A stretch of DNA of 19,597 nucleotides from Candidatus Dojkabacteria bacterium UBA5209 (lineage in GTDB: Bacteria; Patescibacteriota; Dojkabacteria; SC72), in assembly GCA_002412645.1 (NCBI GenBank), contig DHVL01000045.1, forward strand, positions 1 to 19,597, read 5' to 3'. Made by a program: the position numbers and the translations under genes. This document shows, piece by piece, positions 1 through 8,780 of this stretch (its first letter is position 1; each line of letters opens with the position of its first letter). The notes below the pieces were generated by a model. It saw nothing but the letters and a program-made list of their open reading frames with translations. It had not been told where the DNA came from and searched no databases.

Positions 1-1
1 C

Positions 2-148
2 TTTACAAACGGATTAGATAGTAAACCAGTAACAGTAGAAAAGAAAATCAATAGCTATGTATATGAAATCTTAGGGATATTAACAATACTAGTAGTAGCA
101 ATATTACTAATTAAATCCCTTAAAGAAGACCTTAAGAAGAAAAACTAA
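2..148 (+). CDS. C-terminal end of a membrane protein (5' cut by window edge)
   Basis: An open frame enters from the left edge and ends at TAA 146-148, giving the last 48 residues of a protein. The piece has a polar stretch, then a hydrophobic segment (about 16 residues, rich in I, L, V and A) and a lysine-rich tail ending in KKKN. This pattern suggests a C-terminal membrane anchor with its basic tail in the cytoplasm. Its stop overlaps the stop of the convergent rnhC gene by 4 bases. Too little is present to name the protein; a surface or secreted protein anchored by its C-terminus would fit, but this is inference. Confidence 0.6.
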   Translation, partial: FTNGLDSKPVTVEKKINSYVYEILGILTILVVAILLIKSLKEDLKKKN

Positions 149-1044
149 AACAGTTTTAATATATCCTTTGTTGTTTTAAAACCGACCTTAGCTACACTCT
201 TTAGCTCCTCTTGTCCATACTCTGAAATAAAATCTCTACCAAACTGTATAACATTGGAAGCACCCTTAGGAAACTGTAAACCATACTTACTATTCATCTT
301 CCCCCACTCCTCTAAAAATATACCCCTTGCAATAATAGAGGCACTAGCAACAGCGATATCTGACTCTCCTTTATGATACTGCTCTAGCTCTATCTTACTT
401 CCCAACTCTCCTAACTCATCTATTACCCTATTTTTAGAAGAAGAGAATTGATCTATTACAACATGTTTACACTCAATACCCTTAGATTGTAAATCAGAAA
501 GAGCCTTCTCTATTACCAAACTATGCTGTTTTGCTAAAAGTATAGACACATTACCATACTCCAAAGCCTGTCTGTTGTACTCCTGCGGAGTAACGACACT
601 ACTGTAGTAATAAGGGTAATCTTTAACCTTTTTAAAAAACTCTAATATCTTAAAATCTGTAAATCTCTTAGAATCACCAAAACCTAAAAGCTTAACCTTC
701 TTTAAAAATTCCTCATTAACAAAACAAGATGCCACTACTAAAGGACCAAAGTAATCACCCTTACCAACCTCATCTACACCAATATGAGGGACAAACTCTA
801 CAGTACTCTCCTCTACTTCTTCTTTAATATTTGCAATTACAGATGTTAAATCCTCTTTACCCTGAAATACAAGCTTACCACTAGAATACAGTATAGCTAT
901 GGAGCCCTCAGGGCTTCTTAAACGATAGCTAACATACTGATTACCATCTACTTCCTCTCCCCAGTTATTTGCTAAAAGAACATCTCTTACCCTACTCTGT
1001 TCTTGTTTATCTAAAGATATTGTAAAAGTATTCTGATTACCCAT
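145..1044 (-). CDS. rnhC: Ribonuclease HIII
   Basis: Removes RNA from RNA-DNA hybrids such as R-loops and primer remnants; acts in the cytoplasm. The 299-residue length fits RNase HIII. The N-terminal part (about residues 1-80) matches the TBP-like substrate-binding domain of this family, and the catalytic domain opens with HIGVDEVGKGDYFGP (Asp91-Glu92), the signature separating RNases HII/HIII from HI. Further acidic catalytic candidates are Asp198 in VIDQF and Asp229 in GESDIAVASASIIAR. GDSKRFTD is the usual DSK motif. The ATG at 1044 lies one base beyond the cysS stop, and an AGAAGG-like ribosome site sits inside the cysS end, so translation is probably coupled. It ends with TAG and overlaps the left-edge gene tail by 4 bases. 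RNase HII is the alternative, but the N-terminal domain argues for HIII. Confidence 0.93.
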   Translation of the reverse strand: MGNQNTFTISLDKQEQSRVRDVLLANNWGEEVDGNQYVSYRLRSPEGSIAILYSSGKLVFQGKEDLTSVIANIKEEVEESTVEFVPHIGVDEVGKGDYFGPLVVASCFVNEEFLKKVKLLGFGDSKRFTDFKILEFFKKVKDYPYYYSSVVTPQEYNRQALEYGNVSILLAKQHSLVIEKALSDLQSKGIECKHVVIDQFSSSKNRVIDELGELGSKIELEQYHKGESDIAVASASIIARGIFLEEWGKMNSKYGLQFPKGASNVIQFGRDFISEYGQEELKSVAKVGFKTTKDILKLF

Positions 1045-1045
1045 A

Positions 1046-2488
1046 TTAAACCTTCTTTACCGTTTGACCATCAGGAGTATCCAACACCCTATACCCCTTA
1101 CTTAAAATTAAATCTCTCAATCTATCAGACTCCAAGAAATCTTTCCTCTCTCTTGCCTCCCTTCTTTTCTCAATCAGTTCACTTACTTCAGTAGGGACAG
1201 TATCTTCTTCTTTCTGTATATCCTCTAAACTAAAACCTAACACCCTATCAAAATCATATACAGTAGTAAGTATCTCCTCTGCACTGTTACTTGATTTTAA
1301 AATATCATTTAATATTGCAAACACCTCAGACATATTCAAGTTATCATTCAATGCCTTTACAAATCTCTCCTTGTATTCGGGTAATATATCTCCTTTACCA
1401 TTACTCTGTTTCTTTAAACTCAATACCCTATTAAATATCTTCAACCTAGCATTCTTTGCACCATCTAAAGCCTCTTTCGAAAATCTAAGCTGTACTCTGT
1501 AATTAACTGAAGCAAACAGATATCTTAAATCTAAAGGATCATACCCTAACTCTATTAATTCTGGCAAAGTAAGGGCACCACCCTTACTCTTAGAAAGCTT
1601 ACCATCATCACCATCCACTATGAATTCATTGTGTATCCAATATTTAACAACAGGATGACCACAAGAACCAATATTTTGAGCTCTCTCATTAGGATGATGT
1701 ACAGAAATATGGTCTACACCACCAGTATGAATATCAAAATATTCACCCAATTTCTCTATACCCATAGCAGAACACTCAATGTGCCAACCAGGAAAACCAT
1801 CTCCCCAAGGAGAATCCCAATGCATTAAGTGATTTTCATATTTACCTACTCTCTTCATCCAAAGTACAAAGTCTGCAGGATTCTTTTTGTTAGGATCAAC
1901 CTCTACATCATCTCTAGATGCAATACTTTTCTCATCTAATTTCTGTCCAGTGAAAATTGTATAGTCATCTATCTTTGTAATATCAAAATATACTGCTAAA
2001 TCTGTCTCATATGTATACCCATTCTCTTCCATTTTCTTAATCTTCTCTATCATCTGTTCAATATATGAGGTAGCTCTTAACCATCCATACTGACCAACAT
2101 CCCCTACATCCCAATTAGGATTAACAGTTTCTCCACTTGGTGAAAGAATATTTAATTTATGGAAATCTTCTAATACACTATTAATATACATATTGGAAAT
2201 CTCTAATGGATCTTTACCACTGGAACGTGCTACAACATCTATCTTGTCCTCACCAAAATCCTCATCTGCACTCATATGACCAACATCAGTAAAGTTCATA
2301 ACCCTAGTTACTTTAAAACCTAAGTACATTAAAGCTCTATGAAGAATATCCCAGTTCACATATGCCCTAATATTACCAACATGCATTCTACTGTAAACAG
2401 TAGGACCACAGTTATACATAGATATTTCACCTGGTTTAATAGGCACGATATCAACAACTTTCCTATCTAATGTAGAATACAGTCTCAT
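1046..2488 (-). CDS. cysS: Cysteinyl-tRNA synthetase
   Basis: Class I synthetase that activates cysteine with ATP and charges tRNA-Cys. At 480 residues it has the normal length. Seen in the sequence: the start of the Rossmann domain with NCGPTVYSRMHVGN (the HIGH motif reads HVGN, residues 36-39), and the KMSKS loop as KLSKS (297-301). The predicted zinc site comes from Cys27, Cys239 in GWHIECSAMG, His264 and Glu268 in HHPNERAQ, matching the Cys/Cys/His/Glu ligands known for E. coli CysRS. The end carries the short C-terminal domain expected after the anticodon-binding helices. It sits 18 bases after recR and 1 base before rnhC, in what looks like one transcript from dnaX or mfd. No strong Shine-Dalgarno site is visible. 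Confidence 0.97.
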   Translation of the reverse strand: MRLYSTLDRKVVDIVPIKPGEISMYNCGPTVYSRMHVGNIRAYVNWDILHRALMYLGFKVTRVMNFTDVGHMSADEDFGEDKIDVVARSSGKDPLEISNMYINSVLEDFHKLNILSPSGETVNPNWDVGDVGQYGWLRATSYIEQMIEKIKKMEENGYTYETDLAVYFDITKIDDYTIFTGQKLDEKSIASRDDVEVDPNKKNPADFVLWMKRVGKYENHLMHWDSPWGDGFPGWHIECSAMGIEKLGEYFDIHTGGVDHISVHHPNERAQNIGSCGHPVVKYWIHNEFIVDGDDGKLSKSKGGALTLPELIELGYDPLDLRYLFASVNYRVQLRFSKEALDGAKNARLKIFNRVLSLKKQSNGKGDILPEYKERFVKALNDNLNMSEVFAILNDILKSSNSAEEILTTVYDFDRVLGFSLEDIQKEEDTVPTEVSELIEKRREARERKDFLESDRLRDLILSKGYRVLDTPDGQTVKKV

Positions 2489-2506
2489 GTATTAGGTATA
2501 TATATC

Positions 2507-3127
2507 TTAAATATCTCTTCTTCCTTCTAATGCTCTTTTAAGAGTTAATCTATCTGCATATTCTAAATCAGCGCCTGTTGGTAATCCCATTGCTAATCTA
2601 GTTATCTTAATTTTACCCTCTTTTAACTCAGTATTAAACAGATCTAAGATGTAGCTGGCAGTAGCCTCTCCTTCTAAGCTCGGATTAGTAGCAACTATTA
2701 CCTCTATATTACCATTAGAGAGTAAACTCTTAACTTTATTTTCTAATTCTTTAAACCTTAACTCCTCTGCACCAATACCCTCTGCAGGAGAAATTACACC
2801 TCCTAATACAAAATACAAGCCATCATATATTGCAGAATTCTCAAAAGCTACAACATCTAAAGGCTCTTCAACAATACAAAGCTTTGCCTTATCTCTTTTC
2901 TCACTACTACATATATCACACACCTCACTATCTGATACATTAAAACACTCTTTACAAAATACCGTACTCTCATCCATATCAAGTAAAGCTTTACCAAGCT
3001 TAGTAGCCTCTTTATTTGGAGAACGTAAATAGTGGTAAGTCATTCTAGCAGCAGACTTAGGACCAATACCTGGAAGTTTACTTAGTTCATTGATAACGTT
3101 TTCTACACTGTGAGGTAATACAGACAT
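2507..3127 (-). CDS. recR: Recombination protein RecR
   Basis: RecR works with RecO (and RecF) to load RecA on gapped DNA during recombinational repair. At 206 residues it has family length. Domains in order: a helix-hairpin-helix with LPGIGPKSAARM near residues 18-29, a four-cysteine zinc finger (Cys58, Cys61, Cys70, Cys73), then a Toprim domain beginning at LCIVEEPLDV (about residue 83), and the C-terminal segment with TGADLEYADRLTLKRAL. It lies one base from ybaB and follows dnaX, the classical dnaX-ybaB-recR order found in many bacteria. This conserved neighbourhood strengthens the call. Confidence 0.96.
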   Translation of the reverse strand: MSVLPHSVENVINELSKLPGIGPKSAARMTYHYLRSPNKEATKLGKALLDMDESTVFCKECFNVSDSEVCDICSSEKRDKAKLCIVEEPLDVVAFENSAIYDGLYFVLGGVISPAEGIGAEELRFKELENKVKSLLSNGNIEVIVATNPSLEGEATASYILDLFNTELKEGKIKITRLAMGLPTGADLEYADRLTLKRALEGRRDI

Positions 3128-3128
3128 A

Positions 3129-3419
3129 TTAACCTAACATACTCTTAAGTTGATCTAAGTCCATATCCTTTGCCATCTCTTTTTGAAGATTCTTTTGATA
3201 ATCTTTAAATGCCTCTTTCATATCCTTCTTGAATCTATCAATCATATCACTATCCATTAGGTCATCATCTACCCAAATATCTTCAAACTCTTGAGCTCCG
3301 TTCATGAAAAGCTTAAGCATTCCATCTTTAGATTCACCAGAGATCTTTTTCTCTCTCATCTTATTTTGCATCTTCTTAGCCTCTTGTTGCATCTTTATTA
3401 TTTCAACAGGATTTAACAT
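3129..3419 (-). CDS. YbaB/EbfC family nucleoid-associated protein
   Basis: Small 96-residue protein rich in Lys, Met, Asp and Glu. It has the helix-strand-helix make-up of the YbaB/EbfC family: a long N-terminal helix starting at PVEIIKMQQEAKKMQNKM, a strand with GMLKLFMNGAQEFEDIWVDD, and a C-terminal helix of the type DLDQLKSMLG. Known members form dimers that bind DNA and lie between dnaX and recR, exactly as here. The classical glycine-rich strand (V.V..NG..E) is modified: MLKLFMNGAQEFEDIWV. Its stop is 1 base from the recR start, so the two are probably co-translated. A TATAAT about 40 bases ahead of the ATG may give it an extra promoter. Confidence 0.85.
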   Translation of the reverse strand: MLNPVEIIKMQQEAKKMQNKMREKKISGESKDGMLKLFMNGAQEFEDIWVDDDLMDSDMIDRFKKDMKEAFKDYQKNLQKEMAKDMDLDQLKSMLG

Positions 3420-3457
3420 ATCATATGGTAAAAAATTTAAATGCTAACCACACAAGG

Positions 3458-3463
3458 ATTATA
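3458..3463 (-). promoter_or_regulatory. Possible -10 box ahead of ybaB-recR
   Basis: The minus strand reads TATAAT between the dnaX stop and the ybaB start, flanked by AAGG and CCTT so that the 14 bases form a palindrome-like unit AAGGTATAATCCTT. No good -35 hexamer lies 16-18 bases upstream, so this is a weak promoter call. It could also be a short 4-bp hairpin. Confidence 0.3.
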
Positions 3464-3480
3464 CCTTAAAAAAGAGGACA

Positions 3481-5055
3481 TTACATACCAGCAAAGATAG
3501 CTTCTACCTCGGAACTTAACTTCGTTTTCTTAAACTCTACCTTAGCAGACTCTTTTTTCTTTTCCCTTTTCTTTTCGATAACGGGCATATTCTGTAGTAC
3601 TACATCTGCAGATGATTTAAGCTTAGGTTTAACAGCATCATTTACTATACATATAATCCTACAATTAACCCCTACAACCTCATTGATACAGTTACAAACA
3701 ATCTGCCTACTAGAGTAATCCTCTATCTGATCCTTGTAAAATTTAAAAGGTACTTCAATACTTAGTACATCTCCCTTAACTTCAGTAGCACGAGAAGCAT
3801 CTAAAAATGCAGAAAGGGCAGTATTCTGCATTTTAATCTTTTGAACAATCTCCTTCCAGCTATTCTGAATATCAGAAACATTTAACAAACCAGCATCAGA
3901 ACACACTACATCTACACTCTCACTCTTCTTTTCAACAATGGTACCCTCTTTCTTCTTCTCTACTTTTTTCTCTTCCTCTACCTGTTTACTCTCCTCTTTA
4001 CAGAAAAGAGGTATTAACATCTGTAATATTAATATCTGATTAGATGTACTCTTTAAATCTCTCTCTACATTAATGAAAGCAGTAATTAAACTAATTAGTA
4101 CTTTCTGATCAATATCTTTAGTAAATTCATACTCTACCTTTGTACCAGAAAGCTTAGCAACAAGAATCTCTCTTAAAATCTCTAATGTGTAAGATACAAA
4201 CTGAGAAAGATTAATACCCGTACTCTCTAATTCCTTAATCGTATCTAATGCACCTTTACCATCTCTTTTAATTAAAGCAGTAATTAAATTCTCTACAATA
4301 TATATTTCAGGAATACCCAATATCTGTCTAACCTCTTCCTCTGTAATCTCTTTCTTACTACCCTCTTTAGGCTGACCATTAAAAACTACATCTAACAGAG
4401 AAAGAGCATCCCTAAAACTACCCCTAGCATTCTTAACTAAGATATTTAAAGCTCCCTTCTCTACTTTAAGACCCTCACTCTTAGCTACAGACTCTAGAGT
4501 CTGTCGTATCTCTTCATCATTACCCAATCTAAAATCATATCTTTGACACCTAGAAAGAATCGTAGGTGGTAATTTATGACTATCAGTTGTAGCGAGTATG
4601 AATATTATATGCTCAGGAGGCTCTTCTAGCGTCTTTAGAAGCGCATTAAATGCCTCGTTGGTTAACATATGTACCTCGTCTATTATATACACCTTAAATC
4701 TACCTTGAGATGGAGAAAACTCTATCCTTTCCTTTAAATCTCTAATCTGATCAATCCCTCTATTAGATGCAGCATCTATCTCAATTAAATCCAAGAAGTT
4801 CCCATCAGATATTGATTTACAAATATCACATTTATTACAAGGATTACCATCTTTAAGAGGAGACATACAATTAACTGCCTTAGCAAGTATTCTAGCAGTA
4901 CTAGTTTTACCCGTACCCCTAGAACCTACAAAAAGATATGCATGAGAAAGCTGATTGCTTTTGATAGCGTTTTTTAGAATTTTAGTGATATGATTCTGAC
5001 CAACAAGTTCGTCAAAATTCTGGGCTCGATATTTTCTATACAAGACTGTGGACAT
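3481..5055 (-). CDS. dnaX: DNA polymerase III subunit gamma/tau
   Basis: ATPase of the clamp loader that opens the sliding clamp and, in the tau form, ties polymerase cores to the helicase. At 524 residues it has an AAA+ domain with Walker A GSRGTGKT (44-51), a zinc module from Cys63, Cys73, Cys76 and Cys79, Walker B IIDEVHML (125-131), the sensor ATTD (155-158) and the arginine-finger region LSRCQRYDF (167-175). After the clamp-loader collar (up to about residue 350) comes a charged Lys/Glu linker and a C-terminal domain beginning near SWKEIVQKIKMQN, like the polymerase-binding tau part of many bacteria. It follows mfd by 69 bases and has a promoter with a palindrome of its own. I found no convincing slippery site for a gamma-making frameshift. 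Confidence 0.96.
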   Translation of the reverse strand: MSTVLYRKYRAQNFDELVGQNHITKILKNAIKSNQLSHAYLFVGSRGTGKTSTARILAKAVNCMSPLKDGNPCNKCDICKSISDGNFLDLIEIDAASNRGIDQIRDLKERIEFSPSQGRFKVYIIDEVHMLTNEAFNALLKTLEEPPEHIIFILATTDSHKLPPTILSRCQRYDFRLGNDEEIRQTLESVAKSEGLKVEKGALNILVKNARGSFRDALSLLDVVFNGQPKEGSKKEITEEEVRQILGIPEIYIVENLITALIKRDGKGALDTIKELESTGINLSQFVSYTLEILREILVAKLSGTKVEYEFTKDIDQKVLISLITAFINVERDLKSTSNQILILQMLIPLFCKEESKQVEEEKKVEKKKEGTIVEKKSESVDVVCSDAGLLNVSDIQNSWKEIVQKIKMQNTALSAFLDASRATEVKGDVLSIEVPFKFYKDQIEDYSSRQIVCNCINEVVGVNCRIICIVNDAVKPKLKSSADVVLQNMPVIEKKREKKKESAKVEFKKTKLSSEVEAIFAGM

Positions 5056-5064
5056 AGTGAGTAC

Positions 5065-5093
5065 ATATTAGACTAGGATTTAAATCCTAACAA
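5065..5093 (-). promoter_or_regulatory. Candidate sigma-70-type promoter for dnaX
   Basis: On the minus strand TTGTTA (5088-5093) is followed after exactly 17 bases by TAATAT (5065-5070), 4 of 6 matches to each consensus hexamer. The predicted start of transcription lies a few bases before the dnaX ATG at 5055, leaving almost no leader. A 16-bp perfect palindrome fills most of the spacer. Confidence 0.4.
5074..5089. repeat. 16-bp perfect palindrome in the dnaX promoter
   Basis: TAGGATTTAAATCCTA reads the same on both strands and lies between the proposed -35 and -10 boxes of dnaX, touching the -35 box. The position fits an operator for a dimeric repressor. No loop is present, so it is less likely to be an RNA hairpin. 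Function is inference. Confidence 0.45.
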
Positions 5094-5124
5094 GTGAAAA
5101 TTATTTATACACCAATTTCTCCTC

Positions 5125-7506
5125 TTACTTACTTACTTTTAATTTCTCAACAGCATCTGAAAGAAGTTGTGTATACAAACCGTAACCAATGGAGTTGATA
5201 GTGCCACTCTGTTTTTTACCCAATATATCTCCAGCCCCTCTAATTTCTAAGTCCCTGTTAGAGAGCAGAAAACCAGAACCCAGAGCCTGAGATTCTCTAA
5301 TTGCTTCCAAACGCAATGCACTATCTCCCTTCAAAGATTCATAGAAGAAACACGCATAGGCTTGCCTCTCTGACCTACCCACCCTACCTCTAATTTGATA
5401 CATTTGAGAGAGTCCCAACCTGTTTACATCATCTACTATCAAGGTGTTAGCATTGGAAATATCTAGACCATTTTCGATGATAGTTGTACACAAAAGAACA
5501 TCTACCTCACCACTTTGAAACATATCCATGACCTTGATTAATCTATCACCTGAGAGCCTACCATGAGCAACCTCTATTCTTACATTAGGTATTCTCTTTT
5601 TAATCTCTTGTTCAACAAACCGTATACTAGAGATACTGTTATGTAAGTAGTAGACCTGCCCACCTCTTTTTAATTCCCTCTCTATACACTCCTGTATATC
5701 ATCATACGAAAAAGGTTTAAATTCGTTCTTAATCTCAACCCTACCAGACGGAGCAATGGCTAGTACTGAGATATCCCTTACACCAAGTAAAGACATATTT
5801 AATGTTCTCGGTATTGGTGTAGCTGTCATAGAGAGGACATGGGTATCTACTCTCTTGCTCTTTAATTTCTCTTTCTGTTTAACTCCAAACTTTTGCTCTT
5901 CATCTACGATTAGTAATCCTAAATTCTTAAATTTAACAGCATCTGAAAGTAAAGCGTGTGTCCCAATAAGTATATCTATCTTCCCCTTTCCTAAACCTTT
6001 TAATATTCTCTCCTTCTCTTTCTCATCTTGAAGTCTAGAGAGTGCTTCTACTCTAAATGGATATTTTTTAAATCTCTCTCTAAATACCTTTAGATGTTGA
6101 TTAGTAAGTACAGTAGTAGGACAAAGTAGTGCTATCTGCATACCACCATTAACTACACCGAAAGCTGCTCTCATGGCAATTTCTGTCTTACCAAAACCAA
6201 CATCACCAACTAAAAGCCTATCCATTGGTTTACCTTTAGCTAAATCACTCGCAATATGTTTAGTAGCAATATATTGGTCTTCTGTATCTGTAAATTCAAA
6301 TTCATTAGCAAATTTCCAATACATATCTTTTTGAGACTCTGTATTCAGTACTGACTTACCCTTACTAATCTCTCTAAGTGCATATATTTGTAAAAGCTCT
6401 TTTGCAATATTCTCGACATCTTCTTTTGCTTTCTTAGAGATTCTTTTCCATACCCCACTATTTAACCCAGTTAAACGAGGAGAGTATTTACCACTAGAGA
6501 CATATTTCATAACCTTGGAGGAAGCACTTAAAGGTACAAACAATCTGTCATTACCAGCATATGATATCTCAATATATGTTTCTCCATCACGAACAGTACT
6601 ACCAACAAATTTCCCTACACCATGATCCTCATGTACAACAAAATCCCCCAATGTGATTCTCTTAAGAAGCTCTATCGATGAAGGATCAATTTTCTTACCC
6701 TTTTCATACCCTCTTAAATCAATCTCACCTAAAACCTCCATATCGGTAAGGAGTAAAACTTTATTAGGTTCATACAAGAAACCCTTACTAATGGACTTCT
6801 CTACCTCATTACTTACTTCAAACACCCTGTCTATACTACTTTGTATATCACCATTAGAATCATATTTAAGAATATCCTTAGTTAAATACCATATCTCATA
6901 TCCACGCTTCTTAAAATCATTTAATATATTTCTAGTTGCTTTAGAATTAGAATATATACTTAAATCAGGCAACCTATTAATCCCTAAATCTATACTCCCT
7001 CTTTCAAAGAAAACAGTGTCTACACTCTTTAATACTAAAATATCCTTAGCATTCTCATTAGCTACTACACTATTAAATACATTACTAAAAATACGAACAC
7101 TCTTAACCTCCTCTAAACTTTTTCTACTCTCAGGCTCTAAAATCTCAATACTCTCTATCTGCTCACCAAACAGCATCACCCTATACAAACTCTTAGAACT
7201 AAATGGCCATATTACGATACTCTCTCCTAAAACAGAAAATTCCCCACTATTCCATACCCTCTCTACCAAGGTATATCCCAAATCTACCAAAGAGGACTTC
7301 TCCCATCTCTGGCCTACTGCAATCTCCAGATATTTGGGTAAGTCTTCTTCACCAAGAGGTAGTATACACACAGCTCGATTTACCCTTTTACCAACTACTT
7401 CTGCAATCAACTCCTCATTACCTTTAGGTATGACAAGGGTATCTCCCTTCTCTAATTTAGGTAGTACAAATTTCTTTCCAAATTCATCTAAAAATGATTT
7501 AATCAT
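5125..7506 (-). CDS. mfd: Short transcription-repair coupling factor Mfd
   Basis: DNA translocase that removes RNA polymerase stalled at lesions and recruits UvrA. It is about 793 residues against about 1150 in E. coli. Seen: a reduced N-terminal UvrB-like part (GEFSVLGESIVIWPF, LYRVMLFGEQIESIEI), the RNA polymerase-interacting domain (VVHEDHGVGKFVG, about 282-330), and the full SF2 translocase with Walker A GDVGFGKT (434-441), DEEQ (535-538), TATPIPRTLNM, TIIENGLDI and QIRGRVGRS. It ends at GYGLYTQLLSDAVEKLK, the point where the C-terminal D7 domain would begin. I chose ATG 7504-7506; an upstream in-frame TTG at 7522-7524 would add six residues but has no ribosome site. It is divergent from the DUF457 gene and lies 69 bases ahead of dnaX. 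RecG is excluded by the RID domain. Confidence 0.93.
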   Translation of the reverse strand: MIKSFLDEFGKKFVLPKLEKGDTLVIPKGNEELIAEVVGKRVNRAVCILPLGEEDLPKYLEIAVGQRWEKSSLVDLGYTLVERVWNSGEFSVLGESIVIWPFSSKSLYRVMLFGEQIESIEILEPESRKSLEEVKSVRIFSNVFNSVVANENAKDILVLKSVDTVFFERGSIDLGINRLPDLSIYSNSKATRNILNDFKKRGYEIWYLTKDILKYDSNGDIQSSIDRVFEVSNEVEKSISKGFLYEPNKVLLLTDMEVLGEIDLRGYEKGKKIDPSSIELLKRITLGDFVVHEDHGVGKFVGSTVRDGETYIEISYAGNDRLFVPLSASSKVMKYVSSGKYSPRLTGLNSGVWKRISKKAKEDVENIAKELLQIYALREISKGKSVLNTESQKDMYWKFANEFEFTDTEDQYIATKHIASDLAKGKPMDRLLVGDVGFGKTEIAMRAAFGVVNGGMQIALLCPTTVLTNQHLKVFRERFKKYPFRVEALSRLQDEKEKERILKGLGKGKIDILIGTHALLSDAVKFKNLGLLIVDEEQKFGVKQKEKLKSKRVDTHVLSMTATPIPRTLNMSLLGVRDISVLAIAPSGRVEIKNEFKPFSYDDIQECIERELKRGGQVYYLHNSISSIRFVEQEIKKRIPNVRIEVAHGRLSGDRLIKVMDMFQSGEVDVLLCTTIIENGLDISNANTLIVDDVNRLGLSQMYQIRGRVGRSERQAYACFFYESLKGDSALRLEAIRESQALGSGFLLSNRDLEIRGAGDILGKKQSGTINSIGYGLYTQLLSDAVEKLKVSK

Positions 7507-7565
7507 AACAGGGTATTCTACCAAGGAAAGATAGAATTAAAAAGATAACTTAACCATTAATCACC

Positions 7566-8780
7566 ATGTTCATAGCTCACGGACCACTGAGTGTTGTATT
7601 AAATGAAGTAGTACAGAAGAAAGAAATCTCTAATTTAACAAAAGGAGAACATATTACTGTAGTAATGCTCTCTTTCTTTTTTGGAATATTACCAGACTTT
7701 GACATACTTGCATTAAGTATGACCAATATACCACCATTTCTGCATCATCAAGTATTCACCCACTCTGTACTCTTCTGGGTATTAATGTGGCTCATGCTTT
7801 ACCTTTGTATATATATTCTAAAAAGAATATCTAATTCAGAAGTAAAAAGAATATTAAACAGTAAAGTAATATCTGTAATACAATTTTCATTTTTAATTGG
7901 AGTACTCTCACATCTTTTTGCCGATGTTCTTCTCTCATATTCACAAATACTTTTCCCTCTGAAAACAGAAATTACAATATTCGGAGGTATTTTAACCAAA
8001 AACTACTTTAGTGGATATCTTTACTCCCCCTCTATGGCATTAGAGGGTGTAATACTAGGAGTATTCCTTCTTTTCCTTTACAAATCATTTCTCAAAGAAA
8101 ACAACATTCTTAAATATATACTCTTTACATTAATAGGGGGTTTCTCTTTACTGTTTTGTATAAATACATATATGAATTTAAACACATACAACAATACCCA
8201 CTACAGACAGGAAGGAAAGATTGTATATGACCAAGATTACGATTCATTACTGGATTACAATGATCCAGATATTGATAACGATGGGAGAAATAACTTGATA
8301 GATGTGAATAGAAGTAATCTAGTAAAAAGTGTATATGAGATATTAGAGAGTGAAAAACTAACTACAAACAAAGGGGAATCTCTTTGGGAGAATATAAAAT
8401 ACAGATATGGAGCATTAAATTCTTACAGATTAATATCACAGGCATTTTTAGATCAAAACAAACCAATAGAGCCTGTTCTTAAGATATATGCTCAACAGGA
8501 GTATGAGATTGAGGGATATGTAATTGATGAGAAATATGAGGATGTACTCTTTTCTTACTTTGAACAAAGGAAACTCTTTAGAGATTTAACAAGAAGGAAT
8601 ATCCCCGGTAAACTACTCTTTGTTGTAGATGAAGTAGAAAACAAACTAATTAATATTGGTGTTTTTCTAAATGGAAACGAAGTTGGAATTGTACTACCGA
8701 CTGATAACAGAACAAAAGTTCATACTATGGAAGAATTAGTAGATTACTATCCTGAATATACACTTAGAACTCAAAGATAG
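7566..8780 (+). CDS. Membrane protein with DUF457/YdjM-type N-terminus and extra C-terminal domain
   Basis: 404 residues. The N-terminal half matches the YdjM/DUF457 'membrane-bound metal-dependent hydrolase' family in motif pattern: PDFD (43-46), HHQVFTHS (60-67) and SHLFAD (115-120), embedded in about five hydrophobic segments (near 30-50, 66-87, 101-124, 156-175 and 182-202). His and Asp of these motifs could bind metal; the true reaction of this family is not settled. After the last membrane span comes an Asp-rich stretch (223-248, with DPDIDNDG) like a calcium-binding loop, and then about 150 residues that resemble an NlpC/P60-like fold in pattern (PGKLLFVV, then INIGVFL) but without the usual Cys and His. 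It is flanked by minus-strand genes on both sides; its end overlaps pth by 17 bases. No ribosome site is visible before ATG 7566. Confidence 0.75.
   Translation: MFIAHGPLSVVLNEVVQKKEISNLTKGEHITVVMLSFFFGILPDFDILALSMTNIPPFLHHQVFTHSVLFWVLMWLMLYLCIYILKRISNSEVKRILNSKVISVIQFSFLIGVLSHLFADVLLSYSQILFPLKTEITIFGGILTKNYFSGYLYSPSMALEGVILGVFLLFLYKSFLKENNILKYILFTLIGGFSLLFCINTYMNLNTYNNTHYRQEGKIVYDQDYDSLLDYNDPDIDNDGRNNLIDVNRSNLVKSVYEILESEKLTTNKGESLWENIKYRYGALNSYRLISQAFLDQNKPIEPVLKIYAQQEYEIEGYVIDEKYEDVLFSYFEQRKLFRDLTRRNIPGKLLFVVDEVENKLINIGVFLNGNEVGIVLPTDNRTKVHTMEELVDYYPEYTLRTQR

Noticed and set aside
3481..3990. A-rich runs in dnaX that could be a slippery site making a short gamma form
   Set aside because: The runs are in the Lys/Glu linker and C-terminal end, but none has the A AAA AAG phase, and no stimulating hairpin is visible.
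6653..7534. 293-codon open frame on the plus strand opposite mfd
   Set aside because: It is antisense to the well-supported mfd frame, has low-complexity Leu/Ser-rich composition typical of a mirror frame, and shows no motif.
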